From NCBI GenBank assembly GCA_963682025.1, contig OY821518.1, positions 144,883,511-144,947,510 of the forward strand: a stretch of DNA of 64,000 bases, read 5' to 3'. Position 1 is the stretch's first letter, and the number at the start of each line of letters is the position of its first letter. Below, piece after piece: positions 47,640 to 58,794 of the stretch. Origin of the DNA: Cordilura impudica (taxonomy: Eukaryota > Arthropoda > Insecta > Diptera > Scathophagidae). The notes beneath the pieces are model-generated. The model had not been told where the DNA came from. It searched no databases and saw nothing but the letters and a program-made list of their open reading frames with translations. The position numbers were made by a program, and so were the translations under genes.

Positions 47640-49360
47640 AAGTCAGTTGGGATAGTTACAGTATTAAGAGGAGTGTTTGTGATTTTAAAAAAATGAGTTC
47701 GAGGCGTAGTGAGACAACTTGTGTTATATTGGGACCATATAAGGAACTTGATGATCGGCAGCTGCCAACTATAAGACACGTCATTAAATATATTTTATTT
47801 ATCAAGTATAACATGAAATTGAAGTATAATGGAAAAGATCCATAAAATTCAGATATATATGCGATTGTTTTTGAAGATATTGGCAATATTTGGACCAATC
47901 GTAATAAAGGAATGAGTTATTCAGTTACTCAAATCCTATTTCAAAAAGTACCTCAATTTGAGAAGATACCCCAAAAAGCAAACGAAAAAATGATTCCGAA
48001 AACAAACAAAAGTGTTTTTTGGAGTCATCTGAGAAGCTTTTCCACGTTGCTGCTTGCAAATACACTTCAATTGAATTTAGTTCTTGTTTAAAACCTAAGG
48101 AAGTTTAATCAATGAAAGAAGTTTTTTGTTGGATCAAAGAAATTACAGAAAAATGGTTATATGTGGAGTTGATAAAAAAGAAACAGCTCGATTAATGACA
48201 CGAAAGCAGAAACAAACTGAACGTTCCATAAGGGCAGCAAAAAAGGCGCGTTCTACTCAAGAAACCGATTCTATCCCAGAAAATTGTGATGAAATTTTAC
48301 TGTGTGAATCTTCCCTAAAAACGTGTCCGATAACGGAGGCATCTCCCATTAACACACTTTCGACATATACACCTTCGACTTCAACGATAAATCGGAATAC
48401 ATTGCCGTTGTCAACAGTTGCTAACCCCCCAATCTCACATCACACTGAAATTGTAAAATCGTTGTGTACGTATTATCAACAAAAAATTGTTCGAATTAGT
48501 GGAATCCATCGCCATTAAATTTTATGCTCACACATCTGACTGCAATCTCATTTTTAAAATGTTGTCGAAGCGTAAACTTGAAAAAATTTGTATTCTTCTC
48601 TCTCTTATTTTATTTTAAGTAGAGTTACCGAGTTTATTATACAGGCACATGTTTGAAGGAAAATGTTTACATTTATTATTATTAGTATTATTTTAATAAT
48701 AGTTAATAATATTTATGCTCTATAATTAACAAACTTGCGTTTTTGTATGCGCATTTCAGAAAATAAATCATTATAATAGATTTAACAAGTTTAAACTTTA
48801 ATTACAATTTTACAGAATCCAGTAAATTTGCATTAAATTTATAACAGGGTAACATTAATCATCGTTAGTGTCTGCCACTACTCGCACGAAAAATTTGGTG
48901 CCATTAGTGTGACCACTGCGGAAAATGTGTGTGAATTAGTAAAAAAAAATGTGAGTATATTGAGTTTTTCGAACTTGCAGTGTGATGTGAGATTGGTGGG
49001 TAAGGTCTGTGATAGATACGGCTTATCGACTCGTTCTGCTGCTGCGGTTTTGCTTCTGCGGTTTTGACTTCGGCTTAATTTCTACCGAAAATTTAACTCT
49101 GGTAATGAATAAAAACAAAATACACAGAGCTGTGTCTAAAGTCCGGTAAGAAACTTCAAAAGACATTGGAGGTATTGTTATTAAAAGCATTTACTTAATT
49201 GGACGAAAAGACAAGACTCTGATAAGTGAGAAAATAGGGGATCGGAATTTAGATGCCGTGATTTGCATTGTATGTGACGGAACTGTTATATCAAGTTATA
49301 TCAAGTTCCCCAGGCAATAAATGAGTCGCAGACCACTTGATTAAGAAAATTGAGCTCATA
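47640..49360 (+). pseudogene. Unnamed transposase-like family, copy 3
   Basis: Plus strand: MSSRRSETTCVILGPYKELD (47694-47753), then RQLPTIRHVIKYILF (47756-47800), matching the N terminus of copy 1; IGNIWTNRNKGM (47880-47915); LFHVAACKY (48037-48065), the counterpart of the Cys cluster; FLLDQRNYRKMVICGVDKK (48122-48180); a Lys/Arg-rich then Thr/Ser-rich linker (to 48518); after a break, CDVRLVGKVCDRYGLSTRSA (48975-49035); NKNKIHRAVSKVR (49110-49150); YLIGRKDKTLISEK (49190-49235); and AVICIVCDGT (49251-49283). The order is the same as in copy 1. LIGRK replaces SFDGK, so the proposed first Asp is lost. Decayed by stops and frame changes; the region after 49300 has not been aligned. Confidence 0.55.
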
Positions 49361-50057
49361 TTTTTAAAGACATTGAAATAATTTACAACAACAATATTTT
49401 TGCATTCCCCTGATCCCAAAATGATCTTATGTAAAGTATTTGGAACTCGTCTATTGTTATGCCGTTCTAAATTAATGTCAATACGGTACGTACTTTTTAG
49501 CACTATTTCAAAATCTCCAATTTTACTTTTTCAAAAATTTTGTTTAAGAAATTTTCCGAAATCACCGATTGGCCTTGATATAACTTGGCTGTTTTTCAAC
49601 CGATAATTGATTTTGTTGTTTTTTTAGAAAGACAATTTACTTTAGATTATGGCTTATTAATTAATTTAATTGAACGCAATTATTAATATAAAAATTTTTG
49701 TCAAAAATATTTTTTTTTTGATAATTTTTACATATATCATAATTGAAATTTGAACTCAATGCGCGTCCAGGAAGCATTGTCGGATTTGGCTCAAATTTTG
49801 CGTACTAAAGTTTTAGATCTACTGTCACAATAATCCACGTCTTGAAATTCCAAAAAAAAAAAAAATGGCTGTCACCCTGTGTGTACTGAGCATTCTACAA
49901 TAATAAAAAAATGTCAGGATTGCAATAATAATACCTAATATTAGTCACTAATATTTATTTTGCGTAAGACTTATTTTAATTAGAATGTTTTCCTTTTATT
50001 TTTTTTTTATCATATTTTACCTGTATACATACATATAATACTTTTTAATCATACAAT
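49361..50057. other. Spacer
   Basis: AT-rich; the ORFs at 49291-49503 and 49400-49606 show no recognised motif. May contain the decayed 3' part of copy 3. Confidence 0.3.
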
Positions 50058-50117
50058 GTCCGTAGGGACCTTACCGCTCAACGACCTTTGAAAAAGTTAC
50101 CGCTCGTCGGAGGGTTA
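50058..50117 (-). mobile_element. Possible piggyBac-type terminus (inverted relative to 43011)
   Basis: Read on the minus strand it is TAACCCTCCGACGAGCGGTA, later TAAGGTCCCTACGGAC, similar to TTAACCCTCAGACGGGCAAT and AAGGTCCGCGTGGAC at 43011. The flank reads GTAA rather than TTAA. The pairing with 43011 is only a possibility. Confidence 0.3.
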
Positions 50118-51085
50118 CACAATAAACCTTATATAAAAAAACTAATTTTAGTATTTTTTTAAATGAAAAAAACTCATACTCTTTGCACAAAATAAACAGA
50201 TTTCGATTTCAGCAAAAAAATTTAATAATTGTGGAACTTTAACATAAAAAACATAAATCGGCTTGACTTTTTTCGTATACTAAAAAATTTGTTTAAGTAT
50301 TGACCAATTTCAACCATAAATAATCAAAATTCCACCGAATTTTTAAAATTTTTACAATTTTAATATGCAGAAAAAAACTGTTGCTGAAAAATTGAAATAT
50401 ATTGTTTTTTTTTGTTATGTTAAAAAAAAAAATAAAAAAATCTTTTCATGTCTAAAAAGTTATAAGCTCTAAAAGCGTTTTCCATCTTTAACAATTTTCA
50501 GTAAAATTTCATCAAACGTGAAATAAGAGCAAATGTTCACACATTAGTATATAAAATTTGTGAGCTTTTCCGAGTAGTAATTCGCCAACAGCACATTTAT
50601 TGTCATAATGCTTGAAATTTTAAAAGGACGTAATGTCTTCGTATCTATAATTTAAAAAATATATAATATTGTACCATATATTCCTTAAATAATTTTCATA
50701 AATCAATGTTAGTTAAACTTGCATTGAGTACATTTTTCCATGTATTTGTAGGGACACTGGTTGATGAGTTGTTCTTCTATAGCTCAATTATAATCGGAGC
50801 AGCTTAATTTCTCACAGAAGTCATCTATGAATATGATCAATTAAGGGCAGTGAACAAATTGCTTTTTACTTTTTCTTATTTTCTGTTTTCTGCCACGTAG
50901 TAATTCGTCCAAGCTTAAATTTTTTGCTGAATGATTTGAAATTTGAATACAATTTTTTATTCACTTCCCGATTACCGGAAAATTTTTTACCCCAGGTTGC
51001 TAACACTATGGACAAAAAAGGCTAGATTTCACATTATCATAGCTAGATTTTTACAATGATGATTAAAATTAATAAGATAATTACA
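50118..51085. other. AT-rich spacer
   Basis: Poly-A and poly-T rich. The stretch at 50975-51060 (GCTAACACTATGGACAAAAA, GGCTAGATTTC) resembles 37025-37095 and may be a diverged repeat. No ORF. Confidence 0.35.
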
Positions 51086-51845
51086 ACAAGTAAGAAAATT
51101 ATAGATCGACTATACGATACCCTATACCATGCGTTTAGAGACCCTATCTCTTAGGCCCAACTAACTGGACATAGAAAATAAGCATAAACCAAATTTGAAT
51201 GGGATTTTTATTAATTTTTTTGGCTGCAGATATGAAAAAGTTCATATCGGATGCTATATCTATACGGGGACTAGGTCCAAAACTGGACAGATCCTGATCA
51301 TGTTTGCTAAAGTCTCTTGTATTTTGCAAAAATATATACAAACAAAATTTGAGAAGAATCAGTGAAATATATTTGTTTCTTGATAGATTTAAGTGAAGAT
51401 CGGGAAGCAGTGATATATGGGGCCTATGACTAAGAGTTGTCCCATAGGGATCATTTTTGGACTACTCATTAATGTATGTAATAAACGCATACAAACCCAA
51501 TTTGAGTAAGATCTATATGACAATTTGGATCTTATGACGATTTCATAGGGGTCATTTGTATGGGGCTAGGTCTGAACATGGACCGATTCTCTCCAATCCA
51601 ATAGCGTTCATCCAATGGCCGATAGAAGCTTATGTACCAAACTTCATCAAAATATATTCATATTTGCAACCTGCAGTTTGATTACAAGGTCTAAATGGAC
51701 ACAGACGGACGGACGGACGGACGGACATCGTTAAATCGAATCAGATAGTGATTCTGATTCGATCGGTATAATAAAAGATGGGTCTAGGTCAAATGTTTTT
51801 GGTAGTTACAAACAGCAGCACAAAGTCATTATACCCAAACCACAA
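51086..51845 (+). mobile_element. Family 1 element, copy I (palindrome collapsed, 3' truncated)
   Basis: ACAAGTAAGAAAATTATAG is followed by ATCGACTATACG: most of the 24 bp palindrome is gone, as expected from deletion of a hairpin. The GACG tract is at about 51706-51728. The 3' end stops at CCAAACCACA, lacking the right half of the hairpin and the terminal TATAAAA. Confidence 0.85.
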
Positions 51846-51934
51846 TGTAAACACATACAATTACATTTCAGCTTGTTGGTTTATTAGCGATGCATACACA
51901 TTTTTTTGCCTTGCTGTTGTTCATGTGCACAAAA

Positions 51935-52320
51935 ACAACTAAGAGTGTTAAGTTCGGCTGTGCCGAATCTTTGGTACCCTCCACATCAGATTTGCGTTTA
52001 CGTTAATATCTGGACTTATTGAACTATTTATAACAAATGTAAACAAAATATTTTAAAATCAACAATTTGATAATTTTATGAACTTGATACTAAATTATTA
52101 CAACAATTACACTGAAGTTTTAACATTTTTAGAGGTGTCGTCATCCTTTTGGATATATCTCGGCACAATGATGCCCATTTTACCTCACTTGCAATACCAA
52201 TCTGCCTGAAATAATGAGAAAAAATTAGCGCTATTTCAACAGACAGACGGACATAGCTATATCGACTCGAGTTGCTAAAAGGATCATTTTTCGATGCATA
52301 GTGATGTGGAGGGTATAAAA
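51935..52320 (+). mobile_element. Family 2 element (short copy, 386 bp)
   Basis: ACAACTAAGAGTGTTAAGTT, hairpin TTCGGC-TGT-GCCGAA, TACCCTCCACATC; interior CGGCACAATGATGCCC; ACAGACAGACGGACATAGCT near 52240; 3' GTGATGTGGAGGGTATAAAA. This is the most compact complete family 2 copy in the window. Confidence 0.8.
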
Positions 52321-52439
52321 ATAACAAAAGCAGTAAGCAATTAAAAATATGTATGTATTGCTTATGCATTAGATATGCACATGTTCTCTTACGTATACAA
52401 ATTTTTCATTAGTTTTAGTTTTTATATGAAATTTTATCG

Positions 52440-52690
52440 GAGTATCCAGCAGCAGGCAGATTAGGTCGAACCTTTTAGGCTTAAGTATTATAACCTATAG
52501 GAAAATGTTTTCAACACACAGACAGACGGACATACCCACTGACATCGCTAGATAGACTTTTCCTTTTAAAAGGATCAAGAATATATAGTATTTGGTGTAT
52601 CCAGAATTTATTACGATGAGTTACAAAAGGATTGACAAACTGATATATACACTGTGCACAGAAAAGGAAACTTTGTGAACAAACTGAGTA
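52440..52690 (+). mobile_element. Family 2 element fragment
   Basis: Contains ACACAGACAGACGGACATAC, TGACATCGCTAGATAGACTT and GGATCAAGAATATATAG, the typical family 2 core order. Neither end is intact. Confidence 0.55.
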
Positions 52691-53322
52691 ATAGACTTTG
52701 CGATAATGCTATTGGGGTATGAGTGATTTGATTTCATTTAATAATGATATCAGTGAACTTAGTACTCTAAAAATAAACCTCGAAGAACCATTTTTAGTCA
52801 CAGTCCACCTTTAAAGCTGCTTCACTTAATTTTATCAAGAAACAAAAATATTCCACATATTTTTCTTCACTTTGGGTTTGCTAAATACGGTCACGATTGA
52901 TCCATTTTTGACCTAGTCCTCATGCAAAAATAGCATCCGATATGAACTTTTTATTTCTGCGGTCAATAAATTCATAACAATGCCACTCAATTTATAGATT
53001 TAAATGTATAACCGAATTATATTGAAATTATATTTAAAGAATTTGATTCTCTTGTACAACGTTTTTTGATTGCTTTTTTAATAACTTCGTCTATTTGTTG
53101 TGGCAGGTGTTTGTAAAGTGGATGATGACTCATTATTTAATCAATTTCTACATGATTTGATCTTAACTTATCGCAGTTGACTTGAAAGTTTATAATGGTA
53201 TGTCTTTATTATTATTATTATAGTTATTATTTTATTTATTTATTTATTTTTTAATAAAACCTAATAAATAAATGTGGATTTTACTAAAAAAAAGTATATT
53301 GTGGAATAAACTTATCTATATA
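52691..53322. other. Spacer
   Basis: The patch 52845-52990 (TTCACTTTGGGTTTGCTAAA, GATCCATTTTTGACCTAGTC, ATCCGATATGAACTTTTTAT) resembles the minus strand of the family 1 interior and may be an old fragment. ATT/TTA runs near 53210-53255. Confidence 0.4.
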
Positions 53323-54713
53323 CAGTGGCTGACAACATATTGAAAACTTTTAAAAAATTCTGAATTTTCGTTTAGTTCTAAAATTATGTATTTTATTCGA
53401 ATTCACTTTTTGGTGTGTACTCTATTGAAAAATAACAAATTTGTTACAAAAAATACAATAAAAACAAAAATAGATAAACTAAAAATAGTATTTTTTAGCG
53501 ATGCCAAAAAATGGAAACCTTTAAACTTCTGATAACAAAAAAGATATATAAGATGGTATGAAAGAAAATTGTTTTCAACTGTTTAAAAAAAAAATTGTAC
53601 TTTTCTTTAAATAATAATATTTTTCTTAAAATCTTTTAATTAATTATTATAAAATAATGCCAGGAATAAAAGTTTTTGAAGGGTTAAAAAGCAGAATAAG
53701 AGATGATTTTACTGCTTGTCTTAAGCAAAAGTAAACTTGTGGGAATTATTCTATGAATTAACCCATAATTTTAAAAATTATCAAAAAATATTGTGATAGA
53801 GATACGATGATGACTCAACATTTAGGCGGCAGGTCCCATAAAACGAGTTTAAACAAGGTCAAAAATCCCACCTAAAGAGGTCATTAATAATCTGAAACTA
53901 AAAATATGTGCTCAAACTGTTTCCTGTAAAGAAACCACTGATATTTTACAAAAATCGTCTGGCTCGCATAAATTTTGCTAAAGAACACATGGAATTCTGT
54001 TCTCTTTTCAGATGACTTCAAGTTTAATTTTGGATGCCATGATGGAAGGAGGTTTGTACGAAGACCAAATGGAAAAAGACTCAAATTATTCAAATAAAAC
54101 TGTTCAGTTTGGCGGTGGCAATATTGTGGTATGGGGTTGCCTTTCGGGCCAAGGAGTAGATCCACTTCCAGTAGTAAAGAATACTCTAGTAAAAGATATC
54201 TGGTCTGGAAGTTCCAATAATCACCAAAGACATACATCCAAAGTTGTCGCCGAAGGACTACAATAGAATACACTTAGTGTTTTGGAATGGCCAGTCCAAG
54301 CACCATATCTCAATCCCATAAAAAATCTATGGGAAATTTTAGATTGAAAATTACACGACACGAAAATTATACAAACAATACAGTTCTCGTAGATGCAGTT
54401 AATTAATCGACAATTTAATTGACTCCATGCATCGGCGTTGTGCAGCACTACTAAAAATGATGGATATCCAATAAAATACTGAAACCAAAAATAGAGAGAA
54501 AATTTTCAATTATTGTATAGTAAAGGTTTCCAATGTTTTGTCAACAGCATAAAAATGAATACTTTTAAGTTTTGCTAGTTTTTTCTAAATATGTTTTAAA
54601 TAAGTTTTAAGTTTTATTAACTCTTATGAGTTTTTAATAATAAGATCCGTTTTTTTTGGTATTGACCATTCAAGTCGTCAAAAATATGTTTTCCATTGTA
54701 TTGTCACTGACTG
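53323..54713 (+). mobile_element. Tc1-like transposon, degenerate, with both ends
   Basis: Left CAGTGGCTGACAACATATTG and right read inward CAGTCAGTGACAATACAATG, both with TA outside (53321-53322 and 54714-54715). The length is 1391 bp. Inverted-repeat identity extends about 25-30 bp (GGAAAAC/GAAAACTTTT further in). Confidence 0.8.
53655..54475 (+). pseudogene. Degenerate DD34E Tc1-like transposase
   Basis: N-terminal MPGIKVFEGLKSRIRDDFTA at 53657 (a weak HTH region); then, across frames, KKPLIFYKNRLARINFAKEH (53929-53988), VLFSDDFKFNFGCHDGRRFV (53998-54060) with the first catalytic Asp, RRPNGKRLK, QFGGGNIVVWGCLSGQGVD (54105-54161), LEWPVQAPYLNPIKNLWEI (54282-54340) and SMHRRCAALLKMMDI (54422-54468). 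SPDLNPIEN has become APYLNPIKN, so the final catalytic Glu is replaced by Lys. The middle Asp motif is unreadable. Stops and frameshifts throughout. Confidence 0.8.
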
Positions 54714-54715
54714 TA

Positions 54716-56353
54716 TGTACTATTTTCACAACTTAAATAACTTATGAAGTGAATATAAAGTCAATTTGTCGAGTGGTTTGGCGGTGATGCTGTTTTACAG
54801 ATACCCACCAATAATAAGATATTGTACATTTAATATAATTCTTATGTAATCTCAGGGATAGTTTTTGAATGGAATTTTGAATTACTATAATAAATCTTTG
54901 AAAACAACAACTAAATGGCATTATTTAAATTTTCCATATATCAATATTCAAATAATATTCGTATGCAAGATTTATAACGCGAATACCCAACATTATTTAT
55001 CAATTTGCAAGTTAATGAAACCAAAGCTTGTTTTTGATCCTTTTTTGTTTTTATTTCAAATAATTTTAGGTATAAGTTTCGTTTTGTTTCCACCAAAGGC
55101 AATTACAAATAAATCGAAAGCGAGAAAGTTAAATGAGAGATTTTTAACTTATGGCAATTGCGGTGGCTTCCGGTGCAATTTATTTTTAATTTTTACTAAT
55201 GTGTTTTTTCTTCAGATTTCCTTTGTAGTGGATACAAATGGTCAAACGAATGAAGCAACATTGTATTGGGTGCGGCAAAAGAAGAAGAAAAAAAAATAAA
55301 ACAGCTAGAATAGAATCAGTACATAAATGCGACAAGTTCGTGACATGAACAATTTCCTATAATTTTTGTTAAATTATGACTATCAACAAAATTTACAAAT
55401 TTACTCACACATACCAAGTATAGAATACAACCAACAACAATTGCACGTGAAACGCACGCAATCTGCAAAACACACATGCATTCGCTCACTCACTGACTCA
55501 CTAAAAATGGCGATATTAGTCTTTGTAAATTACATTTCCGTTCTTTTTTACTTTGAAAACACTTTAACTACGAGCAATTTACATTGGAAACGATTCGCGT
55601 TTTAAGGATTTTTCATTTGATTAGTATTTGTATGCGTGTAGTATAAGGTTACATTTTAATTTCTGCTCGTTTTCTATAATATTTCTAATATTAATCAAAA
55701 TTTGTTATTTTCTATTTCTTGTTTCTTGCACTTTTGCGTGTTTTATCAACATTTTATTATGATTTATTTGTCATTATTTCTATTAACATGTCCACTATTT
55801 TGTGTTAAAGTTAAAGTGTCAGTTTAGAAATGTCAAAACAAACTACACAGTATAAACAAACCCACAAACACACTGTTTGACAGTTGTTGTTTTGCGACAT
55901 ATGTACATACGGTTGAATATTCAATAAACAGCTGATGTTTAAAAGTAATATAATATGCACTTGCTCGCTCTCTGCTAGTGGTGACTCAGACACTAATTTT
56001 TATATTGTGTTCTTTGATTTCGTATCATTGCTTTCTTTTTCGGTTAAAAATCGATAACACGCACTTGTTGTCACTACGAAACACTGAACACTAACTACTC
56101 TCATGCTTCGTAGGCGCATGAATGTAGTTTGTCAAAAAAAAAAAAAAAAAAAATCTGTTATATTCTCTTTATGCTCCAAGCAAACAACTGAAGCACAACT
56201 AAATGAACGTACCAAGCAAACGGTCAATTAATAAGCACTACTAGAATATTCGTATGAACATGAACAAATGGCACAACCAAATACAAACCAAACTCATGAA
56301 ACAATAAAAAAAAAAAAAAACACAAAATTAATTTAAATTTAAATAAGTAATAA
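54716..56353. other. Possible 5' region of an unidentified gene
   Basis: A 144-codon frame at 54865-55299 has a possible acceptor (TTTTTTCTTCAG|ATTTCC at 55205-55216) before its last 30 codons and ends in a Lys-rich tail, but no motif is recognised. The stretch 55330-56340 is visibly less repetitive than the rest of the window and contains no transposon relics; it could be a promoter or 5' UTR. This is context, not proof. Confidence 0.25.
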
Positions 56354-56399
56354 TATGGCAAGTGCGATAAAGCGATTAGCGTCTGAAACATACAATGTA
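56354..56399 (+). CDS. Candidate first coding exon (15 codons) of an unidentified gene
   Basis: An ATG in the context AATAATATGG opens MASAIKRLASETYNV and runs directly into a consensus donor (AATGTA|GTAAGTAAA). The segment is hydrophilic then amphipathic, like a leader. A possible second exon near 56583-56806 reads KTLKTRFWHKYSAGREKDSN, then ITANFVFCIFVLYVYLIVRI, a single predicted membrane segment, then stop. A polypyrimidine tract and AG (CTTTTCTTGTAG) precede it, but the phases do not join cleanly using the best donor and first AG, so the pairing is unproven. Confidence 0.3.
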
Positions 56400-56582
56400 G
56401 TAAGTAAATAATGTTTAAGGGGAAATTTTTAAATTTATTTAACCCATAAATGCTGCATGCGTGTCAATTTTAAAATATGAAACATATTCACATTATAAAA
56501 AAAAAAATAATTCTCAAATCTTTTCAATAGGAATGATCCTTCGGTATTCAGTTTTTTTTTTTACTTTTCTTGTAGAGATGAG

Positions 56583-56806
56583 GGGCCGTGGTATATTACC
56601 ATCTTTTACTATTATTTAAATTTGTGAAGCTACCGAAAACATTGAAAACCAGATTTTGGCATAAGTATAGTGCAGGCCGCGAGAAAGATTCTAACGCAAA
56701 AGAGAAGCTGAAGCTGAAAAAGATTATAACAGCGAATTTTGTATTTTGTATTTTTGTGTTGTATGTTTATTTAATTGTTCGTATTATTTCTGAACAAAAT
56801 CAATGA
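56583..56806 (+). CDS. Candidate terminal exon with one membrane segment
   Basis: A 72-codon frame without its own ATG, downstream of TTTTACTTTTCTTGTAG. It encodes a basic linker (NAKEKLKLKK) followed by about 20 hydrophobic residues and a short polar tail. A TGA lies in this frame between the first AG and the reading frame, so an AG two codons later or a frameshift in the sequence would be needed. I do not recognise it. Confidence 0.25.
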
Positions 56807-56829
56807 AGAAGTGATGAGTTTGTTCATTT

Positions 56830-57037
56830 AAATGTCAAGTAAAAAAATCATGTATTTCCTAAACATTGTTTGGATTCCTGATAGTAAAAATACCCTTGAC
56901 AAGTATCATAAAAATAAGCTTCTTCTTAAATCTTAAACGGCTATGATATATGAGATTTAATTTGATGTCTACGACGCTGATGGTACTGATATTTGCAAAT
57001 ACGAAAATTCTTAACTTAGATATACATTTGTTACACA
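56830..57037. other. Spacer
   Basis: No recognised feature. Confidence 0.3.
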
Positions 57038-57204
57038 TATGTGACCTTCTCCGAAAAAAGGGACCCAGTGCATCAAAAAACGGGTTGTGTAAAAAACGGT
57101 GGATTCTGGTACCAAAGAGGGTGTAGGAACTTTAAATGGGTTTTTTTTTCTCAAAACTTAATTTTCACACACTAGGTCCCTTTTCTCGGAGAAGGTCACA
57201 CATA
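57038..57204. mobile_element. Small MITE with about 30 bp inverted ends (167 bp)
   Basis: Left TATGTGACCTTCTCCGAAAA then AAGGGACCCAGTG; right read inward TATGTGTGACCTTCTCCGAG then AAAAGGGACCTAGTG. A two-base TG insertion distinguishes the arms. No coding potential; the flanks do not give an obvious target duplication. Confidence 0.7.
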
Positions 57205-57535
57205 GATATTCTACGCTAATTTAATAGCCTTCCATGCGTTTACTAAAATATTCGCATATGCACATAGCTGAGGTTTATGTGTGTCAGTGTCTCATCAAAG
57301 CAGAATCTTTAGAATATTTCTAACTTTATGGTATTCCAACGTATTGTAAAAACTCAATAGAACATTTTGCCGCACCTCTGATTTTATTTTGTTTATATAC
57401 ATTGTACTGGGAATTATTATTCCTTTCACACCAATGTGCAGAGTGTATATATCAGTTTCTGATTCCATTTGTAATAGTTAGAAAAAAAAATCTAAACCAC
57501 AAAAAATATATATATTGATCATTATAGCAAGCAAT

Positions 57536-57830
57536 GCCCATATGTCCGTCTGTGGATATCACGATCGCGCCGTCTATAGGTTAGCTGGCTTGCCAATTTT
57601 TTAGCAAAAAAAGGGGAAAATGGGCATTTTTCGATTTTTAGGGCACTGGATGCACTTTTTTCGGGTAGGTTTGTTCCGATCTGTTTTTCTCCTATTCAGT
57701 ATCTACAACTTTGTTTCAGATACAAAAGAGATATCCGTACGGTTACCGAGTTATAACCGTGTTAAAATATACAAAAAGTGATAAAAATCCACCTTTAGCA
57801 AAAAAATTCGTATGGCCATTAAATTATAAT
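57536..57830 (+). mobile_element. Family 2-related fragment
   Basis: ATGTCCGTCTGTGGATATCACGATCGCGCCGTC resembles CCGTCTGTGGAAATCACGATCACGCCATC at about 5970-6000 (plus strand), i.e. the reverse-oriented core of a family 2-type element. The remainder up to 57830 is diverged. Neither end is present. (Motifs split here: ATGTCCGTCTGTGG and TATCACGATCGCGCC.). Confidence 0.45.
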
Positions 57831-58323
57831 GGCAGCCAATTTGACATTATTATTCTGTAGCATGGTTCTAAAATGTCTTGTGGCTTCCACCGGTCATTAT
57901 TATTTTTTACAGTGTTTAACTTTTCTAAATTTCTGGTGTACAATTCCAATTTTTTGTTGTTACATAGCAATACATAACGGGAACGTGCACACTTTCAGTC
58001 AAGCTTTTTTGATTCGGTTCAAGAAAAGTTTTATTGGCATTAGTTACATGAGATTGTCTAATTTTACTCGTTACTGAAGAAACTAATTCATCTACAAATA
58101 GATTTTATTGTATACATATGTATCTCTATTAACAGAAAGTAAACAGGAACTCCCTGCATATTTAGTCGCATCTTTTCTACTCCAGCGTAATTAACTAACA
58201 GTGGAATTGTTGATTTTGTTTATTTTTATACTTTATTGTTAACAGTAATGGCATATGATCGGAGTATGGCTTTTCAGCAGTATAAAAGTTTTCAACATGT
58301 TGTAGATGGTTATGTCAATATAA
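57831..58323. other. Spacer
   Basis: An 82-codon hydrophobic frame at 57829-58077 has no recognised motif. Confidence 0.25.
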
Positions 58324-58626
58324 CTGTGGTCACAAGCGATAACCGCCTAAGTCAACTTAAGAATGATTTGAGTTATGTATGCTACCTAAGTCGTAGATTT
58401 CTCAAAAGCATGATATTTGACGATTTGGGTTATGTATGCTATAATGTTGTACTAAAAACGCTTTATATTTACATGAAATACCCATTTCTCTAACATTATT
58501 TATTAAAAAGATATTAATAAAAATATACCGACCTAAGTCGTAATAAAGTCTCATTACATTTATGTAAAAATTTATTTTTCTAGAAAGCATAATTTTCGAC
58601 ATAGACGGTTTATGCTTGTGCCACAG
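58324..58626. mobile_element. MITE with CTGTGG ends (303 bp), second copy of the one in 23457-23670
   Basis: Left CTGTGGTCACAAGCGATAAC then CGCCTAAGTC; right read inward CTGTGGCACAAGCATAAACC then GTCTATGTCG. Alignable with 23457-23670 over most of its length (ACGCTTTATATTTACATGAAA core). The CTGTGG/CCACAG ends suggest hAT affinity. No clear target duplication at this site. Confidence 0.7.
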
Positions 58627-58794
58627 ATATGTACTACATGTACATTTGTACTCCCACCAACATTTTCAATCAATTCCAATAGTTTTTTTTTCCTTGTGAA
58701 ATAAAAATGTTGTCTTTTGAGCATCTAAGATCATAAATTTTAGGTAAACATATTTATATTTAAGCTCCTTCCGAAATCTGCAGATATTATTAGC

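Noticed and set aside
53884..54273. 129-codon minus-strand frame inside the 53323-54713 element
   Set aside because: Opposite strand to the recognisable Tc1 transposase; a shadow frame.
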